A stretch of DNA of 64,000 nucleotides. Origin: Heliocybe sulcata. Lineage: Eukaryota > Basidiomycota > Agaricomycetes > Gloeophyllales > Gloeophyllaceae. Below the pieces are notes generated by a model. It saw only the letters and a list, made by a program, of their open reading frames with translations. It was not told where the DNA came from and ran no database searches. Every line of letters starts with the position of its first letter. The stretch's first letter is position 1. The position numbers were made by a program, and so were the translations under genes. The stretch covers positions 291,060 to 355,059 of the forward strand of contig ML213519.1 of the NCBI GenBank assembly GCA_004369045.1, written 5' to 3'. Shown one piece after another: positions 11,253 through 22,582 of this stretch.

Positions 11253-11862
11253 ACTGCTTGGCGTACCGATGTCGATGATACCCAATGCCTAAGTACTTGT
11301 AATATTCCCACCAAAGGACACTAGAATACGCCCACCTATCTTAATCACAACTAGTATATGGTTCCAGGGTCTTAAGCTTCATTCCTCGCATAGGTGCATG
11401 CATGAATGTAACGTCCGGTATCTGCCGAACCGAATCGCCACCAGACGTGGTTTCGCACCTACTTGATGTGTGGCATTGCGTGCAGCCTACTAGCATCCTG
11501 CATCGCCGTTCAGAAATGTCTCCGCCGAGGAGCCCGATTATCATGCCTCTTTAGATTCTCAATTCTGCGTAACTGGCAGAATACAACGGCTCCCACTACT
11601 GGCGACCTTATCATATGAGACTTGGATCTACTCTGCCTGAGCGGCTCCAGGTTAACGTCGTCGATAATTGTGGGTCCGCCTTTCTACTCCATATGGCTGC
11701 GCTTCTCGTTCCAATAACACGACATACTAATTATGTCTCAAGTGTCTCGATGGTGAAAGAAGCGCTCTTCGCTAGGGAATAGGGACGTGGCGTGAATACA
11801 AGATATCCTTGTCCGCTGTTAGGATGTTCCCCCTTCTCGCTGCCGTCCTGACTCTGAGTGGG

Positions 11863-11869
11863 TATAAAA
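11863..11869 (+). promoter_or_regulatory. TATA box of duplicate B
   Basis: TATAAAA in the context GGGTATAAAACAGTCGTATT, 95 bases upstream of the ATG. Its spacing and surroundings match the copy at 9669. Confidence 0.65.
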
Positions 11870-11957
11870 CAGTCGTATTTCATTCATTAACGTCTCAGAA
11901 ACACAGGTTGCTTCGTATCATTCCATCTCTGCGGACCCTGCCTACGTCGACTCAAGC

Positions 11958-13394
11958 ATGGAGTCAGTTACAGCAATAATCTTCCAGGTTTGTGGACTAC
12001 ATACGTTTGATGCTCGCTATCAGTGTTCTAATACTCCGCATATCTAGACCTTATTCAAAGCTGCCTGCGGCGGGACCGTCGAAGCACTATTCAAACTCGC
12101 GGACTTCGCGGAAAAGCGCGATCTCGACGAGACACAGTTGGACCAACTTCTCGAAGTACTCCATGTCCACTTCGCCAACCAGGCAGCACCACGGGAGCCC
12201 GAAAAGGATCTGTTAGTCATTCAATGTGCGAGCCGCCTTATTGCCAAGTATTGCGATAAAGAGAGCCCCGACCTTCTAAGGCTGTGGTCAGACTCAGCCT
12301 GGCCCTTCTTGATGCAGGCTATCAAGCCAGCGATGGTGGACCCTCCCAGCCGAACGATATCTGACGACCTCAGAAATAACTTGCTCAGCGCTTTCACCGA
12401 TTGCTTGGTGAAATTTGCGTATGGGGATCTACTCTACATGATCACCACCAAGGACGTCATCAGATACTTGATCGCTATATGGCTGGAGGAGATGCGAGAG
12501 CTCGAGGCGGGAAGCGACGCCACGGGTCTACTCGACCAATTTGTGGAGGAAGCTGAGCGCTTGAACAAGCCAGACGTTTGGGACTTCATCCTTGGACCGG
12601 CGGCACTCTTCGCCTCTGAGATTGCCAGGGAAGCGACGCGGTATATAGGATGCTCCGTCCCAAACTATTGCCGCTTTATGTCGGTCTTCTCTATGATGAC
12701 AACATTTTGGAAGCACAGTCAAATCCTGCACAACGCTTTCCTGGCGGAGAACCTGGCACCCGCCGCGACTAATGCCCTCTGTATTCTCGGATCGGCACTT
12801 GATCAAGATCACAGCAGTCGCAGGGAAGTGGGCATCGTTGGCAGAGCTCTCCGCATGCTTTATTTCACGATCTCCCAATCTGCCACCGAAGGCGCCCTAG
12901 TGCAAGCTCTGCAGGCTGGGTTATTTGAAGGGCTCGTAAACGGCCACACTCGTTGGCTCCCGCTACTACAGCTGGAAGACCATCAGGACATCTACTACAG
13001 GTTCTTTGAGAACGTCTTCTTCAAGGGCTCCGAGATTCCCTCGGTGGTCTACGCCCTGTGGCAGCGCAGGACGTTCCGCGAAATGGCCATGAATGAAGAA
13101 GGTGCCCCTGGCTGGAACGGGGATATGCGGATGCGGCAGGCGTGGATGCGCTTGGAGGACCGTGCAAAGTCCAGTCTGCAGCGTCATGCCGATATCCTTC
13201 CAGACTCGTTTGAGTCGCCACAGCAAAACGAGAAGGTACGTCGGATTCCCATCGAAATCAGAGTGATCATACTGAATTCATTTGCTCAGCACCCCGAAAG
13301 CTGCGTTTGCAATCTGTGTCTGCGCGCCATACTCGCAGGGCCCATCCAGCCACCACTGCAACTGATACCTCAGGCCATTTTGTCCTGCGCATAG
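11958..13394 (+). CDS. Unrecognised protein, tandem duplicate B
   Basis: Paralogue of the gene at 9763. Exon 1 is 11958-11987 (MESVTAIIFQ) and exon 2 is 12048-13394, joined in phase 0 by a 60-nt intron. The product has about 458 residues. By eye roughly three quarters of aligned residues are identical, with best conservation in LRLWSDSAWPFLMQAIKPAM, SQSATEGALVQALQAGLFEG and SVVYALWQRRTFREMAM. It is shorter after the first third (the copy A segment SSMVCFGFDPLPGL is replaced by a few charged residues) and near QQNEKVRRIP. The C-terminal Cys cluster is kept as CVCNLCLRA. Both copies are open, so both may be functional. No function is claimed. Confidence 0.8.
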
Positions 13395-13837
13395 ACTGCG
13401 TTTTGCACCGATGTCGACGATACCTAAGCGCTAAGCACTTGTAGCATTCCCACCAAAGGACACTAGAATACGTCACCTATCTTAATAACAACTAGTATAT
13501 GGTTCGAGGGTTATACGTAGACGGCAGGAGCACATAGCTCCATATTACCGAGCCCCGTGTCGTTCATTATATGCAGCATTATAGTGGGACAGAATCCAGA
13601 TCGTGATCGTGACAGAGTAACCGTGAGTGCATGCGTAGGATGTATGTGTGATGCGATGACGTGCGAGCAGTCCGAGAGGATAATCATGAGCAAAGAACGT
13701 AACCGAACAGATGGAAGCACCAGGATCCTGTGTGGATGGTTAGTGCTTACCAAGCCTGTCCACTATTGAGCGCCCACTCACCCAGCCGGTTTTTAATCCA
13801 CGAAAGCAAGGCTATAGAACGTCCAGGAAGGTAAGTA
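13395..13837. other. Intergenic between duplicate B and the coiled-coil gene
   Basis: The first 110 bases belong to the duplicated 3' flank. The rest is the convergent 3' region of two genes. No gene seen. Confidence 0.5.
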
Positions 13838-15930
13838 TTACACCGAATCTAATGACTAAAATCGCAACTCTGATCAGCACACTTCACCCTCACAAATCAA
13901 GACGAGCAGAAACGGCACTCACCCCCCGATTGCCCCACGTATGCCTTTTCGGCCTCGCAATCCTCAGATACTCCGTAATCGTCCTCTTCAGCTGCGGCGT
14001 CGACGCGCCCCTCTTCAACCCGCCGCTCTTTCTCTCATCGCGCACATGCGGGGGTGTCGGGCTCGGAATCGATTCGCGGATCGACGAGTCCGCCGAGTCC
14101 CGGCGGTCGACGGGCGGCCGCGAGGGGCCTTGCATGGAGAGCACGCGGCTTGGTGCTGGTGCTGGCGACGGGATGGAGCGATCGTCGTGAGAGAGCGGCC
14201 GACCACGTCTTGCGGACGAGATACCGAGCACGTCGTTATCCACGGGCGAGTCTTGGTCACTCGTGTACTCGGGCGGCCGACCGAACTGCGACTTGGCGTG
14301 CGGCGCCGAGAACGGGTGATTGTGCATGCCAAACGTGTCTCCTTCTGCCATACAACATCAGCTTCCGCTCAAAAAGGCAGCAGTAGTAGTGAACAGCACG
14401 ATACTGACCGTCAAAATTCCGCCCGCCAAGCCGCCCGCTCATCAGATCGCTCACCTCGTACGTTGACGTGCGCTTCCCAGATTGTGGCTCAAGTGTACTT
14501 TTGCTGCCATTATCCAGCTCCAAGAACGACGAGCCCTTGTCCTTCTCCTTTCCCGCAGCAGCATCCACCTGCAGCCTCGGCACGGGCGGCATCTCCGCCG
14601 CATCCATCGCCCACGGCGCCTGCGCCCCGCTCCTCGCCCGACTCCTGCTCCGACTCCTACTCCGTGCCCTCTTCGTCGAGTCGTCCGCAGGCTCGTCCAC
14701 GGCGTTCCTGGGCAGGCGCAGGCTCGCAGTGGTAACTCTCGAAGACCGTTTCCGAGCGGATCGGACGCGCGTCAGGCGGCTGCATGTGGTCGCAGTACTA
14801 GCAATGCTCGCCCTGCTGAGCCGTTTGCTCGCTTTGCTCATGCTCATTGTCTCGTCTAGAGACTTTTCGTCCGCCGGTGAGGATGAGGTCGTCAGTTTCG
14901 CTTGCGCTGTATGGCCGGTGGCGAGGACGCCTGATACCTGTGCCATTAAGACGCTATTCATTGTGTCCTCTCCCGCCTCAGATTCCGCCATCTTCATCTC
15001 CTCGTCCTCGTCCGCCTCCTCTGCGACTTCTTCCGCACAGCGCCACGCCTCCTCGAGTTCCGCCTCGAGCTCCTCGATACGTTGCCGAGCCGCTCGAAGC
15101 TCCTCCGTTCGCTTTTTATACGACGCATTGAGTTTTCGAAGGGCAATTGCGAGTGCCGAAGACTGATGGATCTCTTGCAGGCATGAAATCTGGTGCTCGT
15201 GCGATGTCGACTGGAGGATGGTGATGGCATGTTTATCAAGGGTCCCAACTAGCGAGCTGAGTTGCGAGACGAGGGATTTGAGAGTCTTGGTGCTCTCAGA
15301 GTCAGAGTCGTCCTGCATATGAGCATGGGAGTGTAATGATTGGATGAGCATGTTTCGTCTATGTGCTAGGAATCGATACTGCGCCTGCGCCGAGAAGCGA
15401 GCGGTCTCCAGCTGCTCCCGTTCCTTGGGCATCTCAGCATCAAGCGCCTCCAGCGATAACAATTTAAGATGCGATTCTTGCGCAGTCTGCCTGATGGCCC
15501 GCGAGACTATCTGCTGCAGCTGATCGGAGCTGAACGTCCATCTCGCCGCTTCGAGCGGCAGACCCTTGAACGCTGTCGACGGTATCTCGAAGCTCACAGG
15601 CGTCGGAAAGGGCAAGGGCGTCACCTGGATCTTGCGCGCGGATGGCGGAGGTGCCTGCACAGACTTCTCGGCGGTGCTAGTGGGGCGCTGGACGAAGGAC
15701 GCTGTGGGCGCCTCGTAGATGGGCGGGAGGACGGGCGATGGCTCGGTCCCAGACGGCGATGGAGTGTGCCAAAACGAGTCGGACGATGGCTCAGTCTGGA
15801 TGAGCGACGCTTTTGATGGTGGCTTGCGCAGGCGGGGTCCGCCAGGCAGTGGCGGTCGGCTGCGGGGGCTGCTAGACGACATGGTTGCAGATGACGGGGA
15901 AAGGTAATGTTCGGGTCCTGGGTATTCCAT
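13838..15930 (-). CDS. Coiled-coil protein with Ser/Pro-rich ends, function unknown
   Basis: Exon 1 is 15930-14409, the next exon starts at 14344. The junction restores ...NFD|EGDTFGMHNH in frame. Residues 1-150 are Ser/Pro-rich and disordered-looking (PRSRPPLPGGPRLRKPPSKA). A helical region follows with a coiled coil (about residues 245-320; LNASYKKRTEELRAARQRIE and an acidic run with many Glu). A basic RS-like patch (RARSRSRSRSRARSG) precedes a C-terminal Ser/Pro tail. A GTGAGT...TTTTAG intron (about 13918-13848) would give a short last exon ending SLDSV at 13838-13840; read-through instead stops at 13890. A second in-frame ATG (MSSSSPRSR, about 15882) is an alternative start. No catalytic domain is visible. 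A nuclear or cytoskeletal scaffold is possible, but that is a guess. Confidence 0.72.
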
Positions 15931-18661
15931 CGCAGACTGCTGCTATAGAAAGCGCTTGGCAGGGAGGCGGTGGGAGTGTAAAGCAGAGCGAGTGAGCGCC
16001 GAGGTCGGATCCGTCGCGAACAAACAGGTTCGGAAACATTGTGTAATGATGGTTGATGGTGGACCGACGAACCAGGAAGGTCCTCAATTAACCGCGACCA
16101 CTGGAACCTAAGCCGATCGGAACGTGGCTCATATCTAGCCGAGCGCTAGCGACCTCATCTGCGGGGAAAATGACCCAGGGTAAGGGTCCAGTTGCGGGTG
16201 TTTGTCGCGCTTCCTTCGTCCGACGCCACAAGCTGATGCACATGCCCTGGTCTGCATTCTTGTCTTTCCCCATGAAAAGATCTGCACTCACATCGGTCAG
16301 TTGGTTTATATCCGATTGCGCGGATCGGCGTGGACCTGGAGACTGGTAAAATAATAAAAAATGAGAGGTGTGCATAAGAATATGCCCGTTTAATAGCTGC
16401 TACTTAGTATATCTTGCACGGCTTGCACACTACGGACTCGGGCGAGAGCAAGTCGCAGCTGTTCGAATGTTCGAATGTTCGAAGAGGGCGTGATGGGGTA
16501 TGGCTTGAATTTCAGCGGGAGGATGGGAGTTGAGAAGAGAGAGGTAAAGCTTGCTCGACCAAAGGGCTATTCTCTTATATACTGGGATAAGGATGAACGT
16601 ATGACATAGGTAAGTATCCGACCTGTCAAGAAAATACGAAGTAGGTCAATGACCTTCCAGAAATAGTTGTCAGGTGCTTAGATCAAAGCACTCTCCCAGA
16701 TTAACTATGCAGATTGGATGGAGGCGATGAAGACGCAAGTTATGTGCTCCAAGCGCAGTGCTATTCCTTTATATTTACAATGTTAACCATATTAATGTCT
16801 GCCTGTTAGTCCAAGTTAATTACATATATGCTGAGGTTTGGAACGAGACAAATGGCTGTCCTGGGTCCTTTAGAATTCAACTCCGACTACCGTATAAAGC
16901 CAGACTCCCGGAACACCGTACCTTCGACTGCTTCCTCCGTCTGGCACGGCCTCTCCTCTAATTCGGCGAACCGTAGAACAAGCTTGGCCGTCTCAAGTCA
17001 GAGTCTAGTGGCTGGGTTTACTGGTAAAAGTCTTATCTTTTTCATAGTGCAGATCCATGTATATCAAGCCTCAGACCTCATCCGCCGACTGGCTGTAGGT
17101 GGCGCCACCTCCCATCACATGTTTCATCCGCACTATCGGTGGCTGACTATCTCCTTGGAGGAAGCTTGCACGATCCCACATCCTCCTGGGCAGCCGATAA
17201 ATAGCAGGCATACCATGCCTTTCTTACCCTTTCTTCCGACTCTCTTCGCGCCTAAGGCATGCAGATTACGGCTCCGGAGGAATCAATCAATCAGTCTACA
17301 TCCATAGGATACTCGCGCCACTTACTGAACAGGAATGTTCGAAGCCTGTCCGCGCAGATGCCCGCCGGTATCCAATTACTTGCCGTTCCTGATACTCAGT
17401 GGCTCCGTCCCGAGGAATTACCGGCCACCCACGGACTCCCGCACTAACTACCGCTCTCTGAGGCTCAGGTACAGGTACAGCTGCAGTTACAGTTTCTAAT
17501 CTTGATAGATATGCGGAACCCCCACGGGAAAGCCATGCCTTGGTCTTCCTCTCCTGAAAACCCGCTGCATGCAAACCGTCAAGACTATTCTCGAATTGCG
17601 GAGCCGTGCTGACCTCTTCATCACTTCGCTCCTGATGAACACGAAGCGTCCTGCCAGTCTCTCACGCGAAGACCCATAAACTTCACCGGTGATGTTACGG
17701 GCTGGATAGTCATCCGGGAGCGTCATGACTAGGGTGGCATTGTCCGCGGGACTGTCAAGAGAAAGACCAGGACCGTTTGCCGCCGCTCAGGAAAGTCGCA
17801 ACCCGGCATGAACTGCCAGAACAAGCGGCCCTCTACCCTCCGAATTTGTTGTACCCAGATGTTGGGTCCGCCTCCGTACGTCCGCACCCTTGACGCACCC
17901 GCGAACCTTCTTGGCGGTCCCGAACGAACAGGAAGACTGTCTGTTCCGACCACTTGGGTACAATAATACACGGCCTCCCCAGCGCCCATCTGTCACAGAG
18001 AGCCATTCGGCCGCGTTTCATGTCCCACCTCATTCTCACTGACTACAACGTACACCGTGCTGTTCTGGTCGCGCGACACGGGAGCTAGGAATCCTGATTC
18101 TCGAGACACCACCGCCTACCGAAAATCAATAAGACTGCCCCATAGCTAATCCTAGTCGAAGGAGATTGAAACTGGCTCCCCGGGACCACCGAGGTTCCGC
18201 TCTATTATCACAACAACCAGGGAGATGATCGGCCACCAAGTATGTCATATCGGACCCACGGACCCATCGTTAAGTATCTGGTATTGCATTAGGTTCTTGA
18301 GAACCCATCGTAGTGGTCCAATCTCGAGTGGCCGTACCACTCAGCACCCTGTGTCGGATGTCCGATGGCCAAGGTCATCCGCCGAGTACGCGCCTTTCAA
18401 CGTAAGTCATATCTATGAATGCCGTCCATCCCGATCAGGGTGGACTCGAGTCCAGCCGGTCACGATAAACTGACCTGGGGTTTAGAGGAACGGACCCCGG
18501 TGTTTAGACATGCTACCAAGACTCAGCAATCGAGGCAGTGCCACCAGAGCACGATGATCACGTCCCATGAACCCAACCAAGATCTATAATCAACGAGTCG
18601 CCGATTCTACATTTCATACAATCACTGCACGCCTCAATCGCAGCTTATGACCCAAGCCTCA
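15931..18661. other. Gene-poor stretch with possible decayed minus-strand coding
   Basis: No confident gene. A short direct repeat of 8-bp units, TTCGAATG, lies at 16462-16483. On the minus strand about 18050-17500 contains several adjacent open patches (for example GPNIWVQQIRRVEGRLFWQF and TLPDDYPARNITGEVYGSSR) that may be exons of a divergent or decayed gene. I could not assemble them with confidence. Confidence 0.4.
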
Positions 18662-19850
18662 TCACGCGGCGACCTCGGCGAGCGTGATAGTCCCAGCATT
18701 CCCAATCGCAGTCAACTTCTTACCCTCCTCGCCTTCAGTCGTCGGCTTGACTTCCGGGGGGATGGCACTGCTGCCCAGCTCGCCCGCGATGCGCATGGCC
18801 TTTGCTACCACAGAGACCTAAGCGTGGTATGTCAGCGTCGAGGCATGCGTGGGAGAGATGACCGAGGTACGTACGTGGGCAGCGAGGCTTGAGCTCACTT
18901 TTGAGAGGATCGAGAAGACAGCACTGCAGGGTCACGCATGCCATATCAGTACTCCGTCATGGTCATGCAGAAGGCTAAAAGTTCCATACCCGACTACGTG
19001 TTCGAGGGGCCTGCTGTCCCCCCGCTCAGCGCCCTGTAAGACCCCAGGGCGGAAGATAATCGTATCATCGTACCCAAGCGAGGCAAGTGCGAGCTCGGTG
19101 AGACCTTTGCTCCTGTTCCGGGTTGTAGATTCAGTAAGTATGAAGCCTGCTACCAATGTGATAGTCACTGTACTTTGTGTACAAGAACGGCGATGTAGGG
19201 TTTGCTCCCCCGCTCTGAGAGGACGAGGTATCACAACGGGCGCATATGAGATGCAAAGGGAAGCGGGACCCACAGAGAGATAGACTACCCGCTGTCTGTG
19301 GGTGGGGTCGTCGGTCTTGGCTGCGCGGGCCGCGTTTACAACGTATCTGTTGATTACGACTGTTAGTTACTCATCTGGTTCTACCATTCATGCAGCGTAT
19401 GGAGGATGCTCACTCTCTATCAATCTTCTCGAACGCAGCAGCGCTCCCTGCCAGGGCTCTCGTAGTTCCCATCCTAACGGCCAACACAGTAATCAGCACC
19501 GACCCCAATGCCACCACATGATTTTAAGGGCGTACGTGATATAGACTACATCCCACTTGCCCTCTCGCAACCCCGCCTCTTCAATCTTCTCATAGTCAAT
19601 CGTCTTCTGCTCGAGCTTTTCTTTCCCGCTGGTAAGACTATCAAGAGACGTCACTCTGCGCCCATATTCGCCCACTCGGGTGAACTGAGGGGAGGAGAGG
19701 AGTTCACGCAGGAGATGCCTGCCCGTCGCGCCGGTTGCGCCAAGGATAAGTGCGGATCTGCCTGTTGCGTGTATTCAGGTAGTTGAGTTATAATTCTCAA
19801 CTTCCGGTGTTTTGCTCTCCAGCGCAATTGAAGCTGGACTTACCTGACAT
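18662..19850 (-). CDS. NAD(P)-binding protein, Fmp52/HTATIP2 (TIP30)-like
   Basis: A Rossmann-fold, atypical short-chain dehydrogenase-like protein. In yeast the family member Fmp52 is linked to the mitochondrial outer membrane. The first exon is only 7 nt (19850-19844, ATGTCAG, then GTAAGT). Splicing to CAG|GC at about 19774 gives MSGRSALILGATGATGRHLL, with the nucleotide-binding motif GATGATG. Later blocks read in order: DYEKIEEAGLREGKWDVVYI, LGTTRALAGSAAAFEKID, YVVNAARAAKTDD, RVVYLS, NPTSPFLYTKSKGLTELALA, DDTIIFRPGVLQGAERGDSR, and the C-terminal FSILSKVSSSLAA, then VSVVAKAMRIAGELGSSA. The YxxxK-type pair appears as YTKSK. At least six short introns are required; all junctions I tested keep the frame and have GT-AG ends. 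Stop at 18664-18662. It looks intact. Confidence 0.85.
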
Positions 19851-20207
19851 GTCTAAGAAATACTGTCTGCTGCTAGACGAGAGAGATGCTTACACTACGC
19901 AAGGCAACCAATTATGCATCCGGGTCGCAGCACGACGTCCCTTTCGGGAAGTCGGCCACAACAGCACGAAAGAGCTCGGCACGAGCTCCTCCAACGTAAA
20001 TGCAGAGGAATCCTCTGAGAAGATAGCCGAGGCCATTCGCAATGGCTAAGATCCATCAATCCGACGCGGCCGGACGCCTCACACACGCTTGTACCTAAGT
20101 TGGCGGCAAGCATACAATTACACCCCGAAGAGCTGAACTAGACTACGCATGCAATAACTGCGCAAACGTTCTCACAAATGAGATACCCCTCTAAAGACAA
20201 ATAGCAT
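19851..20207. other. Intergenic: promoter of Fmp52-like gene and YTP1-like 3' flank
   Basis: About 360 bases between two minus-strand genes. No TATA box or other gene recognised. Confidence 0.4.
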
Positions 20208-22213
20208 TCAATCCTCGTCATCGCCGATAACATGCACAGCCGTAGCCGGCGTTTCTACTTCGCCAACCGGCACGGGCGCGTACCAGCTCCGCCCATTAGG
20301 CAGCATCTCGATGCTTTCGATATTCTTCCCGGCAGTCGAGTCTGGCGCGTTCCGGCCACTTGTAGCGTACAGGTGGATGAACGAGAGGATGAGGGTATAC
20401 AAGACGAATGCAAGGCTGCAGAGGGGTTAGAGATTCAGTCGTGCGAGATTAGGATAAGGATGGAGGGAACGCTGACCTGAACATGATCATGAGATATGTG
20501 ACGTGGTCCATACCGTTGTCGTGCACGAACTCGAGCTCTTCGTCCGTCGCAGACATGAATAACAACCTACTCAAGGGTCGGGTCGGGTCATCATTACAGG
20601 GGCACTAGATAAACGTACCCAGCAGCAACAAGCAACTGCAACATCTCGTCTTCAGTTACCGTCGAACCTGGCAATACACGACATGCCACTCACAAATGGA
20701 GGAAAATGCCTGAACGCCTTCCCAGCTTTCGCTGGTCCACTCCCCTTCGCAAAGAACCCACCTGTATAGTCCCCACCGTTGGATTCGTCTTCGCCGAGGG
20801 TGTGTTCGCTATGTGAGTCCCCCTCCATCTCAGATGCCGGGTTCGAGATCTTAGACGGAATGAAGCAGATCTCGATGATACGAGTGACGCCGGCGAGCAT
20901 CAGGGTTCGGCCGAACGTGCTGTGGACCTGTTGGTGGGGATGAGATTGAGTGAAAGATGATGAACGAATAATACGACTCTAGGTGCACCTTGGTGGAGAT
21001 CATCAAGGCCTGGGCATGCTCAGACATGGCCCATCCGGTTAAGACAATACTGTACACCACAGAAATCAGCATGAACCTTAGTCTCGCGGACATCGGACCT
21101 ACACCAAGGCTGGGACGACGCTGCGCTGCACGAAAGCGTTAAGTGTGACAGATAGAAAGATGTGAGCGGGTAACACGAACGTTGTTATTCCGAGAGAGGA
21201 AGACACCCAAGGCACCACCCGCCCACCCTGGCGTAATCATTACAACGGCATCCGGGTCAGATAAAGAGTGTAGAACTTACAAAGAACCCCCATAACACTA
21301 CAAATAGGTCAGCATGGAGGTTTGTGATCGCGGCATGAAAACATACGTGTGCTGCATGTCCTTCACAGACCAGGAGCCGCCATGGTGTTCGGTGAAAGTA
21401 TTCACTGAATCGCCGTTAGCCTTTGCTGCAGCGCATTGAGGCAGCAAAGCATTACCTATTCCCCACAGCATGATAACCCACGAGTCCCACCATTCCGGAC
21501 TGCGACCGACCCTCCTCACCCAATTCTCTCCGACTATCAATAGGATGGCCATGATGACGCCATATGCAATAAAACCGCTGCCCTGTATATGTTTTCAGGG
21601 TTGGTGTAATTCAGGAATGTACGAGCCATCGCGTACCATGATGTAGTGAGCCAAACACTGGTTAATGTGCCCACCGCGGCAGTAGCCTCTGAAGGTAACC
21701 GCGCCGAAGAGCATTTGCACCCAACCCAGCGCAGGATATGCCTTGCCGACGATACCGTGAAGCTTGACTGCGTAAGGACGCAGCGACCGTTCGTGTATGT
21801 GTAGCTTCAGGTAGATACCCAGGACAATCTGCGTGAGGATGGGGATAAACAGAATCGTGGCGTACGTCCCATGGACAGAGGCAGGAAATTGTCGGCCTTT
21901 ATGCGAGTGTCCCAGAATGTAACCGCCAAATGTCAGGACAAACCCTGCGCTCTGCGGAAAGTCATGAAGTCTCCTCCGCTCATATTCTATGTACTGCCGG
22001 ACTCACTTGAAGCGGTACATGCCATCTACTTCTCGTCAAGCCCAGCACCATGCCCGTCGGAAACAGTATTCCCCACACGAACGCCTGCAACGCCATATGT
22101 ATCCAGAGAATCGAGTCCACCGGCGCGTTCATCTGTTCCTCGGTGAGTTCATTGTGGTGTTCGTGAGCCGCTGCCGGCAGAGCCAGAGCAAGGATAATAG
22201 CTAGCGCGTTCAT
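20208..22213 (-). CDS. YTP1-like multi-pass membrane protein
   Basis: Matches the fungal Ytp1 family (N-terminal DUF2427 plus Ytp1 C-terminal domain), integral membrane proteins of unclear function with some resemblance to mitochondrial electron-transport proteins. Start 22213 gives a signal-like stretch [20 protein letters not shown], then the conserved DUF2427 block [60 protein letters not shown] and [20 protein letters not shown]. Later exons carry [88 protein letters not shown] and [13 protein letters not shown]-type TM segments. The C-terminal part reads [12 protein letters not shown], then [20 protein letters not shown], and a hydrophilic tail ending IGDDED. His-rich motifs (HEHHN, HSHKG) are typical of the family. 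At least seven short introns. Confidence 0.88.
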
Positions 22214-22582
22214 TACAGTCGGTATAGTCGATACAACAGATAGAGTTACAGGATAAAGGGGAGAAGGGCGGTGCCTAGCTCACTGTCGCCCACAGCGACC
22301 ACACAGCCAGGAATATGATAAATCAGAACTCGGAGAGGTACCGTGGGAATGCGCTCCGGTCGCACCTGCGTAAACTTAGCCGGATATGATTTGTCCTTGA
22401 TGCTTACTGCATGATTCACGTTTGGCTGCAGTCACAGAGCTGATCATATATTGGTACATCAATACTAATCGTACAATTCGTCGGCGTGATATCGAAGCTT
22501 CGGATAACTTGGCTCCTAGTAAGTTTGTTCAATCTTGACGGACATGCTAGCTACTAAATAATGCCTACATACGAGTACCGGT
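22214..22582. other. Intergenic: YTP1-like promoter side
   Basis: About 370 bases between two minus-strand genes. AT-richer than its neighbours. No gene or motif recognised. Confidence 0.4.

Larger units (their letters stand above)
9325..13505 (+). repeat. Tandem segmental duplication, two units of about 2.0 kb
   Basis: Unit 1 (about 9325-11345) and unit 2 (about 11515-13505) align along their whole length: upstream flank, TATA box, short first exon, intron, main exon and 3' flank. The shared 3' flank carries CCCACCAAAGGACACTAGAA and ACAACTAGTATATGGTTC. The flanks have diverged visibly, so this is not a recent assembly artefact. Confidence 0.85.

Noticed and set aside
9763-13394. MYND-finger protein identity for the tandem duplicates
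   Set aside because: The helical part looks similar in style, but the C-terminal Cys cluster has too few Cys/His for a MYND finger.
14468-15166. 232-codon Ser-rich plus-strand frame
   Set aside because: Antisense to the coiled-coil gene; the minus strand has a long exon with a good splice junction.
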